Shown here: one piece after another, positions 28,068 to 36,064 of the stretch
Layout: each line of letters begins with the position of its first letter
How positions within the stretch are numbered: the first letter of the stretch is position 1
NCBI RefSeq assembly: GCF_002742635.1
Contig: NZ_PEGF01000001.1
Span: 372,001-436,000 of the forward strand
Direction of reading: 5' to 3'
DNA from: Caulobacter sp. X
Lineage (GTDB): Bacteria; Pseudomonadota; Alphaproteobacteria; Caulobacterales; Caulobacteraceae
DNA: 64,000 nt
Program-made: the position numbers and the translations under genes
The notes under the pieces: generated by a model
The model's input: the letters and a program-made list of their open reading frames with translations, nothing else
The model's database searches: none
What the model was told of the DNA's origin: nothing

Positions 28068-28131
28068 AGCGTGATAGCCGAAAGTGTAAGCGGTTTCGCG
28101 GCAATCACGCTCTAAGTCTATGATTTAGAGC
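28066..28131. repeat. Alphaproteobacterial-type palindromic repeat
   Basis: AGAGCGTGAT (28066-28075) and ATCACGCTCT (28104-28113) form a perfect 10-bp stem. The loop holds CGAAA...TTTCG, and a short tail TGATTTAGAGC follows. This layout matches the abundant intergenic palindromes of rhizobia and relatives that begin AGAGCATGAT. It overlaps the DUF1080 stop codon and lies before the convergent cytochrome gene, so it may also end both transcripts. Confidence 0.7.
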
Positions 28132-28144
28132 CCGTCAGGATCGA

Positions 28145-28507
28145 TCACTTCTTCACCGTACCCAGGTACTGGATCACGGCCGCGCGTTCGTCGGGGTTTG
28201 GCGCGCCCAGCAGCATCTTGGTGCCGGGCACCAGCTTGTTCGGCGCCTTGATGAAGGCGTCCATCTGGTCCGGCGTCCAGGTCAGGCCCGAGGCCTTCAT
28301 GGCGCTGCTGTAGGCGTAGCCTGGCGCGGTCCCGGCCTTGCGGCCGACCACGCCAGCCAGCGGCGGCCCCATCTTGCCCGGCGCGGGCTGCAGCGAATGG
28401 CAGACCGTGCAGCGTTGCTGGAACACCTGCTCGCCCGTGGGCGGCGCGGCGACGGCGCTGGTGGCCAAGCCCGCGAACAGGGCGGCGAGGGTAAGCTGGA
28501 ACTTCAT
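28145..28507 (-). CDS. Periplasmic class I cytochrome c
   Basis: 120 residues. A Sec signal ends at SAVAA. Haem is attached at Cys33/Cys36 with His37 (CTVCH), and the sixth ligand is Met in LVPGTKM. The fold is close to small cytochrome c2/c550 types, with GPPLAGVVGRKAG in between. ATG 28507 has GGAG 7 nt upstream. It is the last gene of the MFS-isomerase-oxidoreductase-isomerase series on this strand (26 nt after the previous start-to-stop frame). The likely role is electron acceptor for the GMC dehydrogenase, as in other FAD sugar dehydrogenase systems. Confidence 0.9.
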   Translation of the reverse strand: MKFQLTLAALFAGLATSAVAAPPTGEQVFQQRCTVCHSLQPAPGKMGPPLAGVVGRKAGTAPGYAYSSAMKASGLTWTPDQMDAFIKAPNKLVPGTKMLLGAPNPDERAAVIQYLGTVKK

Positions 28508-28532
28508 TGAGTACTCCGTCGGGTCAGGCCCA

Positions 28533-29588
28533 TTAGAGGCCAAGGAGGCGGCGGTTGCGACCAGGATCCGACGCGCCGCCGGCGAAATCGTCGAACGCCT
28601 TGTCGGTCACCTGGATGATATGGTCGCGGATGAAAGGCGCGCCTTCGCGAGCGCCTTGTTCGGGATGCTTCAGCGCGCACTCCCACTCCAGCACCGCCCA
28701 GCCGTCATAGTCGTACTGGGCGAGCTTGGAGAAGATCGCCTTGAAGTCCACCTGGCCGTCGCCTAGCGAGCGGAACCGGCCCGGCCGCTCGGCCCAGCCC
28801 AGATAGCCGCCATAGACCCCGGCCTGGGCCGAGGGCCGGAGCTCGGCGTCCTTGACGTGGAACGCCTTGATCCGCTCGTGATAGCGATCGATGTAGCCCA
28901 GATAGTCGAGCTGCTGCAGCACCAAGTGGCTGGGGTCGTACAGGATGTTGGCGCGCGGATGGCCGCCGACCTCGTCCAGGAACCTTTCGAAGGTCGCGCC
29001 GTCGTGCAGGTCCTCGCCCGGATGGATCTCGTAGCAGGCGTCGACGCCGTTCTCCTCGAACACGTCCAGGATCGGCTTCCAGCGGCGACCGAGTTCGGCG
29101 AAGGCCTCCTCGACCAAACCTGCGGGGCGCTGCGGCCACGGATAGAAGTATGGCCAGGCCAACGCGCCGGAGAAGGTCGCGTGCGCCTTTAGGCCCAGGC
29201 GACGGCTAGCGATGGCGGCGGCTTTCACCTGCCCGACCGCCCATTCCTGGCGCTCCTTGGGCTTGCCGCGCAGCTCCGGCGGCGCGAAGCCGTCGAACAA
29301 CTCGTCGTAGGCCGGATGCACGGCGACCAGCTGGCCTTGAAGGTGGGTCGAAAGCTCGGTGATCCGCAGGCCATGGTCGGCCAGCAGGCCGGCGACGTCG
29401 TCGCAATAGGCCTGGCTCTCGGCGGCGCGGGCGAGATCAAAGAACGAATCCGCGCCTCCCGTCGGCATCTGCACGCCGACATAGCCCAGGTCCGCCACCC
29501 ACTTGGCCATGGTCTCCAGCTTGTCGAACGGCGGCTTGTCGCCGATGAACTGGGCCAGAAAGATGCCGGGGCCCTTGAGCGTCTTCAT
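28533..29588 (-). CDS. Sugar phosphate isomerase/epimerase (xylose isomerase-like TIM barrel), cytoplasmic
   Basis: 351 residues without an export signal. The AP endonuclease-2/xylose isomerase-like barrel shows metal-ligand motifs CYEIHPGEDLHD, NILYDPSHLVLQ, FHVKDAEL and VLEWEC. The start overlaps the upstream oxidoreductase stop (ATGA). Such proteins isomerise keto sugars, and in C-glycoside breakdown (the DgpC/CarC type) they catalyse elimination after C3 oxidation. In this cluster a role in handling a 3-keto sugar is likely but unproven. Confidence 0.85.
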   Translation of the reverse strand: MKTLKGPGIFLAQFIGDKPPFDKLETMAKWVADLGYVGVQMPTGGADSFFDLARAAESQAYCDDVAGLLADHGLRITELSTHLQGQLVAVHPAYDELFDGFAPPELRGKPKERQEWAVGQVKAAAIASRRLGLKAHATFSGALAWPYFYPWPQRPAGLVEEAFAELGRRWKPILDVFEENGVDACYEIHPGEDLHDGATFERFLDEVGGHPRANILYDPSHLVLQQLDYLGYIDRYHERIKAFHVKDAELRPSAQAGVYGGYLGWAERPGRFRSLGDGQVDFKAIFSKLAQYDYDGWAVLEWECALKHPEQGAREGAPFIRDHIIQVTDKAFDDFAGGASDPGRNRRLLGL

Positions 29589-30718
29589 CGCGCGTCTCCT
29601 TCCAGCGTCACCCAGCCCGCGTCCTGCCGGCTGGCGGCCACGGCCCGCTCGACGAAAGCCATGCCGCGCACGCCCTCGGCGATGTCCGGGACCAGCGCGC
29701 CCTCCCCGCCTTCGATGGCGTCAGCGAAGTCGCGGTAGATATTGGCGAAGGCCTCGATGAAACCTTCGGGATGGCCGGTCGGCAGGCGGGTGACCGCGCG
29801 GGCCGCCGGGCTCAGATAGCCCGAGCCGGCATGCAGCACCTGGCTTGGGCCGTCCAGCCAGTCCAGGGTCAGGACGTTCGGGTCCTCGTGCGACCAGGTC
29901 AGGCCGCCCTTTTCGCCATAGACGCAGAGCTTAAGCCCGTTACGAGCCCCAGCGCTGATCTGCGAGGCGATCAGCACGCCCCGCGCGCCGCCGGCAAAGC
30001 GCAGCAGCACATTGCAGTCGTCGTCCAGCGGACGGCCGGGCACCACGGTGGCGACGTCGGCGCACAGGCGCTCGACCCGATGGCCGGTCACGAATTCGGC
30101 GATGTTGAAGGCGTGGACACCGATGTCGCCGATGCAGCCGCCCACGCCGGACTGCTTGGGATCAGCCCGCCAGGTGGCCTGCTTGTTGTCGGCCTCGCGC
30201 TCCAGAGGCTCGGAGAGCCAGCCCTGCGAATACTCGACGATCACCTTGCGGACAGCGCCAAGGTCGCCACGCGCCACGATCTCGCGCGCCTCGCGGACCA
30301 TGGGATAGCCCGTGTAGGTATAGGTCAGGCCATAGCGCTTGCCCGACGCGGCGACGATCGCGGCCAGTTCCCTGGCTTCCGCCAGGTTCAAGGTCGCCGG
30401 CTTGTCGCTGATGACGTTCAGCCCCCCGTGCAGCGCGGCGGCCGAGACGTCGAAGTGCAAATGATTGGGCGTCACGACCGACACCAGCTGGACGCCATCG
30501 GCGCGAGCACGTTCGGCGGTGATCATCGCGTGATGGTCGGGATAGACGCGGTCCGACGCGACGCCCCAGGCCGCGGCCGCTTGGGCGTTCTTGGCCGGAT
30601 CGCGACTGAACACCCCGGCGACCAGACGGATACGCCCATCCAGCTCGGCGGCCATGCGGTGCACCGGGCCGATGAACGAGCCGGGGCCGCCCCCGACCAT
30701 GGCCATCCGCAAGCTCAT
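29585..30718 (-). CDS. Gfo/Idh/MocA-family NAD(P)-dependent oxidoreductase
   Basis: 377 residues. The N-terminal Rossmann motif is MVGGGPGSFIG; VVTPNHLHFDVSAAAL and SDKPATLNLAEA are family signatures, with the catalytic Lys in the DKP segment. GGCIGDIGVHAFNI carries the second conserved Asp/His pair. It overlaps both neighbours by 4 nt or less, so it is tightly coupled. In 3-keto pathways, members either oxidise a glycoside at C3 or reduce 3-ketoglucose to glucose (ThuB-like). With a periplasmic GMC already present, the reducing role is favoured. Confidence 0.88.
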   Translation of the reverse strand: MSLRMAMVGGGPGSFIGPVHRMAAELDGRIRLVAGVFSRDPAKNAQAAAAWGVASDRVYPDHHAMITAERARADGVQLVSVVTPNHLHFDVSAAALHGGLNVISDKPATLNLAEARELAAIVAASGKRYGLTYTYTGYPMVREAREIVARGDLGAVRKVIVEYSQGWLSEPLEREADNKQATWRADPKQSGVGGCIGDIGVHAFNIAEFVTGHRVERLCADVATVVPGRPLDDDCNVLLRFAGGARGVLIASQISAGARNGLKLCVYGEKGGLTWSHEDPNVLTLDWLDGPSQVLHAGSGYLSPAARAVTRLPTGHPEGFIEAFANIYRDFADAIEGGEGALVPDIAEGVRGMAFVERAVAASRQDAGWVTLEGDAR

Positions 30719-31665
30719 CAGGCGACCACCTTGGCCAGATAATCGAAGCTGATCTTGGCCGACTCCAGGCGAGTCCCCGGGAACGGCGGCTCCTGCTCAT
30801 AGAAGAACCCGCGCACGCCGGCGTCATAGGCGGCCGGCAGGAGCTTCGGCCAATTGATCATGCCCGAGCCGACCTCGGTCGGATCCTGGCGCAGCTCGAA
30901 ATTGGCCTTCGTCGTCGGCTTGATGTCCTTGACGTGCATGTGGGTGAAACGGCTCGGATGCGCCTTCAGCATCGCGAACGGATCATGGCCGGCGGCCGTC
31001 ACCCAGCCGGCGTCCATCTCGAAGGAGACCAGGCTCGGGTCCGTGCCCTTGAGCAAGATGTCCATGCCCGTGGTGTCGCCCAGCGGGGCGAGCTCGAAAT
31101 TGTGGTTGTGATAGCCCGTGCCGATGCCGGCCTTCTTCAGGACGGCGGCCTTCTGGTTGAGGAAGTCGGCGTTCCACTTCCAGTCGTCGGCGGTCATCTG
31201 GCCGCCGGCCTGGCGCAGGTCCGCGCCCGTGAAGCGGTCCGGGATGTAGAGGATCGGCATGATCGCGGTCTTCGCGCCGATCACATGCAAGTCGTCGGCC
31301 AGCTTGGAAAGATCGCCGCTGAAGGTCGCGCCGGCGCCCTTGGGCTGGACGTGGGCGCTGGTGCAGGCCAGGCCCGCGCGGTCGAAGGCGACGCGCAGCT
31401 CGGCCGGCGTGCGGCCGAGATAGCCCGCCAGTTCCACCGTCTTGAAGCCGATCTTGGACACCGTCGCGAGTTGGGCGTCGAGCTCCTTCGCGAGATCCGG
31501 ACCCAGGCTGTAGAGCTGAATGCCCAGCGGCAACTTGCGGCGCTGGAAGAAGTTCGCTTCAGCCGCGCGAGCGACCCCGGCGGCGGCCATGGCGGCCGCG
31601 CCGGCGACGAGGAAGCCCCGTCGAGAAAGGGCGGCGGCTCGGGTTTCGTTGGAAATCGTGCGCAC
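30718..31665 (-). CDS. Tat-exported sugar isomerase/epimerase-like TIM barrel
   Basis: 315 residues. A clear twin-arginine leader SRRGFLVAGAAAMAAAG sends the protein to the periplasm folded. The barrel has GIQLYSLG at the start, GYHNHNFELAP, SFEMDAGWVTAAG, THMHVKDIK and a final GFFYEQEPP, which supply the metal ligands of xylose isomerase-like enzymes. It overlaps the oxidoreductase start by one base and follows the MFS gene by 19 nt. Export separates it from its cytoplasmic cousin at 28533. It could act directly on the product of the GMC enzyme. Confidence 0.87.
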   Translation of the reverse strand: MRTISNETRAAALSRRGFLVAGAAAMAAAGVARAAEANFFQRRKLPLGIQLYSLGPDLAKELDAQLATVSKIGFKTVELAGYLGRTPAELRVAFDRAGLACTSAHVQPKGAGATFSGDLSKLADDLHVIGAKTAIMPILYIPDRFTGADLRQAGGQMTADDWKWNADFLNQKAAVLKKAGIGTGYHNHNFELAPLGDTTGMDILLKGTDPSLVSFEMDAGWVTAAGHDPFAMLKAHPSRFTHMHVKDIKPTTKANFELRQDPTEVGSGMINWPKLLPAAYDAGVRGFFYEQEPPFPGTRLESAKISFDYLAKVVA

Positions 31666-31684
31666 GAGGCTTTCCTTTCGGACT

Positions 31685-32932
31685 TTAAGGCTGCGCCGGG
31701 CTGGCGGCGCCCACGGGGTCTTCGGCTTGGGTTTCAGTGATCGGCCCGCGCGAGGGCGGACGGAAGAAGACGGCCAGCAACACGGTGGCCGCCAGCGCCA
31801 GACCGGTCGGGACCATGAACAGACGGGTATAGTCGACCTGACCGTTCGCGCTGAGACGGCTGATCAGTTCCGGGAACAGGAAGCTGGCGGCGACATTGCC
31901 GACGCCCAGGATCAGCAGGTTGAACAGGCCCTGGGCGCTGGAGCGCACGTCCTTGGGGAACACCGCGTCGACGAAGATGTACACCGTCGCGAAAAAGAAC
32001 GCGTAGCAGATCCCGTGCAGCAGCTGGACGGCGACGATCACCGGTACGCTGTCGGCGAAGAAGGCGAAGACGGCGAAGCGGGCGGCATGGCCCAGCACGC
32101 CGATGATCATGGTGATCTTCCATCCCAGCCGCGCCAGGACGCGGCCCAGGAAGAACATGGTCAGGATCTCGGCCACCTGGCCCAGGCTCAGCACCACCAT
32201 CGACAGGTTGCCGGCGATTCCGACCCGGTTGGTCAGGAAGGCGTCGGCCATCACGAAGTAGCCGTTGTGGATCACGGAATCGATGAAGGTGACGATGAAC
32301 AGCACCAGCACGAACGGCGCGCCGAGCAGCTTGAACGCCCGTCGCCAGGCCAGCTTGTCGACGCCGGCTTCATCCTTGCGCGGCGGGGTGTGCGGTAGGG
32401 TCAGGGAATAGGCGGCGAAGGCGAAGGACAGGATCGCCGCGACCAGGAAGATCCACCGCGTCTGCTCGGCCGTGGCGTGCGCGCCCAGCAGAAAAACGAA
32501 GGGCCAGCTGACCAGCACCCAGCCGACCGTCCCGCCCATCCGCACCGCGCCGAACTCGCCGGCGGGATCGCGCAGATTGGCGAAGGCGATCGAGTTGGTG
32601 ACCGACAAGGTGGGCACATAGACCAGGCTGAAGATCAGGTAGCAGGCGAAGAACGGCCAGAAGCTGGTCGAGAACGCCGTGCCGACCAGGGCGAGGCCGC
32701 CGATCAGGTGGCTGGCGGCCAGGAACCGCTCGGCGGAAAAGTTGCGATCGGCGAATTGGTTGGAAAAGAAGATGCCGACCAAGGCCGCGACGCCCCAGGC
32801 GCTGCCGACCAGCGACTGCTGCCAGGGCGCGAAGCCCAGCATGCCCATGTACGGAAAGATCTTCGGCGCCCAGGCGCCCCAGATCGCCAGTTGCAGCACC
32901 ATCATCAGGAAGAGCCGGAAGCTCGTCTTCAT
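31685..32932 (-). CDS. MFS carrier, nucleoside:H+ symporter-like (NupG type)
   Basis: 415 residues and 12 predicted membrane helices. RLFLMMVLQLAIWGAWAPK begins helix 1, and LLHGICYAFFFATVYIFVD is typical of the NupG-like branch, which also transports sugars and glycosides. ATG 32932 is preceded by GGGGAGGA; the frame is open to 33109 but that would run into the LacI start. It heads the minus-strand operon ending in cytochrome c. A LacI-like operator lies 63 nt upstream. It probably imports the glycoside or its keto product. Confidence 0.87.
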   Translation of the reverse strand: MKTSFRLFLMMVLQLAIWGAWAPKIFPYMGMLGFAPWQQSLVGSAWGVAALVGIFFSNQFADRNFSAERFLAASHLIGGLALVGTAFSTSFWPFFACYLIFSLVYVPTLSVTNSIAFANLRDPAGEFGAVRMGGTVGWVLVSWPFVFLLGAHATAEQTRWIFLVAAILSFAFAAYSLTLPHTPPRKDEAGVDKLAWRRAFKLLGAPFVLVLFIVTFIDSVIHNGYFVMADAFLTNRVGIAGNLSMVVLSLGQVAEILTMFFLGRVLARLGWKITMIIGVLGHAARFAVFAFFADSVPVIVAVQLLHGICYAFFFATVYIFVDAVFPKDVRSSAQGLFNLLILGVGNVAASFLFPELISRLSANGQVDYTRLFMVPTGLALAATVLLAVFFRPPSRGPITETQAEDPVGAASPAQP

Positions 32933-32994
32933 GGTCCTGGTCCTCCCCGACCAGCTTGGGCGGCTTTTGACCATTCCGGCCACGCGCGCTCCGA

Positions 32995-33017
32995 TGTAAT
33001 CGAAATCATCGATAACA
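32995..33017. promoter_or_regulatory. Candidate LacI-family operator
   Basis: TGTAATCGA (32995-33003) and TCGATAACA (33009-33017) are inverted with one mismatch and a 5-nt gap. LacI-family sites often read TGTTATCGATAACA-like. It lies 63 nt upstream of the MFS start and 82 nt before the divergent LacI start, so one site could control both directions. Confidence 0.5.
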
Positions 33018-33098
33018 GGGGTCGGGCGAACCGGCAACCGGCTGCCGAGCTCCAGCTTCGCCTTGCCAAGGCTGGGAGCAGTCGCCAGTGTCGCCGCA

Positions 33099-34106
33099 AT
33101 GGCGACCATTCAAGATGTTGCGCGGGCCGCGGGCGTGTCGACGGCGACGGTTTCGCGGGTGTTCAGCGCCCCCGAGTTGGTGATCGAACCGACGCGCCAG
33201 AAGGTCATGGCGGCGGTGGCCCAGCTTGGTTACGAGCCCAACTTCGCCGCCAAGAGCCTGCGCACTCTGCGGACCGAGAAAATCCTGGTCACGGTGCCCG
33301 ACATCTCCAACCCGTTCTTCTCGCAGGTCATCCGGGGCGTCGAGGAAGCCGCCCTCGCCGCCGGCTATTCGGTGCTGCTGGGCGACACGCGTCACGAAGA
33401 GGCGCGCGAGGAGCAGTACGCGGCCATGTTCCGGCGCAAGGAGGCTGACGGCCTGATTTTCCTTGGCCACCGGCTGCCCGACGTGTTGGCCGATATGGTC
33501 GCCGCCAAGGGCGTGAAAACCCCGATCGTCAACGGCTGCGAGTTCCGGCCAGGCCTGGCCGTCTCCAGCGCTCACATCGACAACGAAGGCGCCGCCGCCG
33601 AGGTCATGGAGCATCTCTACGGCTTGGGACACACCCGGATCGGCGTGGTGACCGGACCGCTAGCCAGCCCGATCAGCAGTGACCGCCTCTCCGGCGTTCT
33701 GGCTGCCGCCCAGCGGCACGGTCGCGCCAGCGCCCTGCGCATCTCGATCGGCGACTTCTCGATCGAGTCGGGCGTTCGCCAGGCGGGGGAGTTGCTGGAC
33801 GAGCCGGGCCGTCCAACGGCGATCTTCTGTTTCAGCGACGAGATGGCGATGGGCGCGCTGGAGGCGATCCGGCGGCGCGGCCTTGTCTGCCCCCGCGACG
33901 TGTCGCTGGTCGGCTTCGACGACATCCGCTTTTCCCGTCACCTCGATCCGCAGCTGACCACGGTCAGCCAGCCGATGGAGGAGATCGGCCACGAGGTCGT
34001 GCGCCTGTTGCTCGACATCCTGGCGGGCCGAGCGACGACGCTTCAGAACGTGACCCTGCCGCACGAACTGGTCGTCCGGGCGAGCACCGCGCCGCCGGCG
34101 ACCTAA
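33099..34106 (+). CDS. LacI-family transcriptional regulator
   Basis: 335 residues. The HTH is at residues 3-25 (TIQDVARAAGVSTATVSRVF), followed by the hinge VAQLGYEPNFAAKSLR. A periplasmic-binding-like sugar domain follows with VPDISNPFFSQVIRGVE and SLVGFDDIRFSRHLDPQLTT. ATG 33099 begins right at the HTH; an upstream TTG at 33063 lacks a ribosome site, and the site for 33099 is itself weak. It is divergent from the MFS operon and most likely represses it in the absence of a sugar inducer. Its stop overlaps the convergent DUF1080 stop (CTAA). Confidence 0.93.
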   Translation: MATIQDVARAAGVSTATVSRVFSAPELVIEPTRQKVMAAVAQLGYEPNFAAKSLRTLRTEKILVTVPDISNPFFSQVIRGVEEAALAAGYSVLLGDTRHEEAREEQYAAMFRRKEADGLIFLGHRLPDVLADMVAAKGVKTPIVNGCEFRPGLAVSSAHIDNEGAAAEVMEHLYGLGHTRIGVVTGPLASPISSDRLSGVLAAAQRHGRASALRISIGDFSIESGVRQAGELLDEPGRPTAIFCFSDEMAMGALEAIRRRGLVCPRDVSLVGFDDIRFSRHLDPQLTTVSQPMEEIGHEVVRLLLDILAGRATTLQNVTLPHELVVRASTAPPAT

Positions 34107-34879
34107 AGCCGGGGCGGCAACTCCCGCACCCAGATGTTGCGGAAGCTGATCGGCTTGCTGGGATCGCCATGGGCCTGCAGCTTGATCGGCGCGGGGCCGT
34201 GCGCCTTGTAGGACGGCTTGCCGATATAGACCGTCTCGCCGGCCAGGACGGCGTTGTCCTGTACCAGCACGCCGTTGTGCAGCACCGTGACGGTCGCGGG
34301 CGAAGCCAACGCCCCGGCCGCGGTGAAACGCGGCGCCCGCCAGACGATGTCGTAGGTCTGCCATTCGCCGGGTTTGCGGCTGGCGTTCACCAGGGGCGGA
34401 TGCTGTTTGTAGACGCCGCCGGCTTGGCCGTTGACGTAGGTCTGGTTCTCGAAGGAGTCGAGGATCTGCACCTCGTAACCCGCGTCGCGCGGCCCCGTGG
34501 AGGCCAGGAAGACGCCGCTGTTGCCGCGCCCCTGCCCGCTTCCGTCGATATCGGCCGGGATCCGCCATTCCAGGTGCAGCTGGTAGTCCTGGAAGGCGCG
34601 CCTGGTCTCGATATTGCCCTTGGCCTTGTCGACCGTGATCACGCCGTCGGCCACCGTCCAGGCGGCTGGCGACCTGTCCTCACTCGACACCCACTGGTCA
34701 AGGTTCTTGCCGTCAAACAGAACGATCGCATCGGACGGCGGAGCGCCCACAGCGGCTGCGGGCGTGACGATCGCCGGCTTTGGGCTCCAGACTTCGGTGT
34801 CCTCGGGACGCGACTGAGCCTGCGCGGAGAGTGCGGCGAAGCTCGCCAGACAGGCTGCGCTCAGGAGAATTCGGGTCAT
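34103..34879 (-). CDS. Secreted DUF1080 protein (3-keto-glycoside hydrolase family), copy 2
   Basis: 258 residues with a signal peptide (ACLASFAALSAQAQS). DUF1080 features are IVLFDGKNLDQW, GRGNSGVFL, GYEVQILDSFENQTY and the end PISFRNIWVREL. GGAG lies about 10 nt before ATG 34879. Its EVQILDS segment is the common family form, whereas copy 1 has VEFQLLG. Being secreted, both copies would meet keto-glycosides in the periplasm. The gene is separated from the main operon by the LacI gene and has its own promoter. Confidence 0.88.
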   Translation of the reverse strand: MTRILLSAACLASFAALSAQAQSRPEDTEVWSPKPAIVTPAAAVGAPPSDAIVLFDGKNLDQWVSSEDRSPAAWTVADGVITVDKAKGNIETRRAFQDYQLHLEWRIPADIDGSGQGRGNSGVFLASTGPRDAGYEVQILDSFENQTYVNGQAGGVYKQHPPLVNASRKPGEWQTYDIVWRAPRFTAAGALASPATVTVLHNGVLVQDNAVLAGETVYIGKPSYKAHGPAPIKLQAHGDPSKPISFRNIWVRELPPRL

Positions 34880-35032
34880 GGCGCGCGTACTCCAACTGTC
34901 CCAGCGAGGCGATGGCGCGGCCGACCGCGACTCCACCACGCGTAGCGGATATGATCCCGATCAATCTGTCGACCCTCTCCGCGTGGCATGAGGCGAAGGT
35001 CGCCGCAGGCGGCGTTTCATGGTTCTTCGGTG

Positions 35033-36064
35033 ATGATGGACGCGTCCGCACCCCGCTCGGCTAGACGGCTCTGGGCATTGGTTCTCGGCGGGGTTCTGCT
35101 TTTGGCGGCCGTGACGGCGGCGGCCTTTCTGCTGCGGCCTCCCGCCGTGCAGGTCGCCAAGACGAGGACAGGCGAAGCCGTGGACGTGATCTACGCTTCG
35201 GGCGTGGTTGATTATGTCCGCCAGGCGCACGTCGCGCCGATCGTCACCGCGCCCATTCGCCACGTCGATGTCGCCGAAGGCGACTGGGTCAAGCCCGGCC
35301 AGTCCCTGGCGCAACTAGAGGACGGCCCGGCCCAGGGCACGGCGCTGCAGTTGGCGGCGCAGGCTTCGCAGGCGCGGATCGCGGCGGGCCGCGTCCGACG
35401 CCTCTACACGGCCGGCTTCGCGGCGAAGGCGGCCGACGACGACGCCCAGGCCCAGGCCCGCGCCGCGACGGCCGCCGCCGACAGCGCCGCGGCTCGCCTC
35501 AGGGACTATCGGCTGTCGGCGCCGTTCGCCGGCCAGGTGTTGCGGCGCGAGGCCGAGCCCGGCGATCTGGGCGCGGTCGGAACGGCGCTGTTCGTGATCG
35601 CCGACCCGCGCACGCTACGCATCACCGCCGACGTCGACGAGCGCGACATCGCCCGGCTGCAGCCTGGCGTCCAGGCGCTGATCCGCTCGGACGCCTTCCC
35701 TGGCCGCACCTTCGAAGGCCGCGTCTCGCAGATCACGCCGGCCGGCGACGCCAAGGGCCGGGTGTTCCGCGTCCGCATCGCGCTTCCGGCCGACAGCGGG
35801 CTTCCGCCCGGCATGACCGTGGAGACGAACCTGGTGACCGATCGCCGCTCGAATGCGGTGCTGGCGCCGTCCAGCGCGGTGCGCGACGGCGCGCTCTGGG
35901 CGGTGCGGGATGGGCGCGCTCACCGCGTTCCGGTTCGCATCGGCGCGGTGGGTGGCGACCTCACGGAAATCCGATCCGGCCTCTCGGCGGGTGAAAGCGT
36001 GATCGCAAAGCCGCCCGAGGCCCTCAGGGACGGCCAGCGCGTGCGGGTCGCGAAGGGCCCATGA
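35033..36064 (+). CDS. Periplasmic adaptor (HlyD/MacA-like) of an ABC exporter
   Basis: About 343 residues. One N-terminal membrane anchor (LWALVLGGVLLLAAVTAAAF) is followed by a biotinyl-lipoyl-like domain (VTAPIRHVDVAEGDWVKPGQ), a short helical hairpin (residues 100-160) and a beta-barrel segment with GRVFRVRIALP. Starts at 34988, 35033 and 35036 are all in frame; none has a strong ribosome site, and 35033 is preferred because it puts the membrane anchor near the N-terminus. The stop overlaps the permease start (ATGA). With the permease and ATPase it forms a MacAB-like tripartite pump; the outer-membrane partner is elsewhere. Confidence 0.82.
   Translation: MMDASAPRSARRLWALVLGGVLLLAAVTAAAFLLRPPAVQVAKTRTGEAVDVIYASGVVDYVRQAHVAPIVTAPIRHVDVAEGDWVKPGQSLAQLEDGPAQGTALQLAAQASQARIAAGRVRRLYTAGFAAKAADDDAQAQARAATAAADSAAARLRDYRLSAPFAGQVLRREAEPGDLGAVGTALFVIADPRTLRITADVDERDIARLQPGVQALIRSDAFPGRTFEGRVSQITPAGDAKGRVFRVRIALPADSGLPPGMTVETNLVTDRRSNAVLAPSSAVRDGALWAVRDGRAHRVPVRIGAVGGDLTEIRSGLSAGESVIAKPPEALRDGQRVRVAKGP

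Noticed and set aside
34988..35032. Longer start for the ABC adaptor at ATG 34988
   Set aside because: It adds 15 residues before the membrane anchor and has no ribosome site; 35033 gives a normal anchor position, though neither start is strongly supported.
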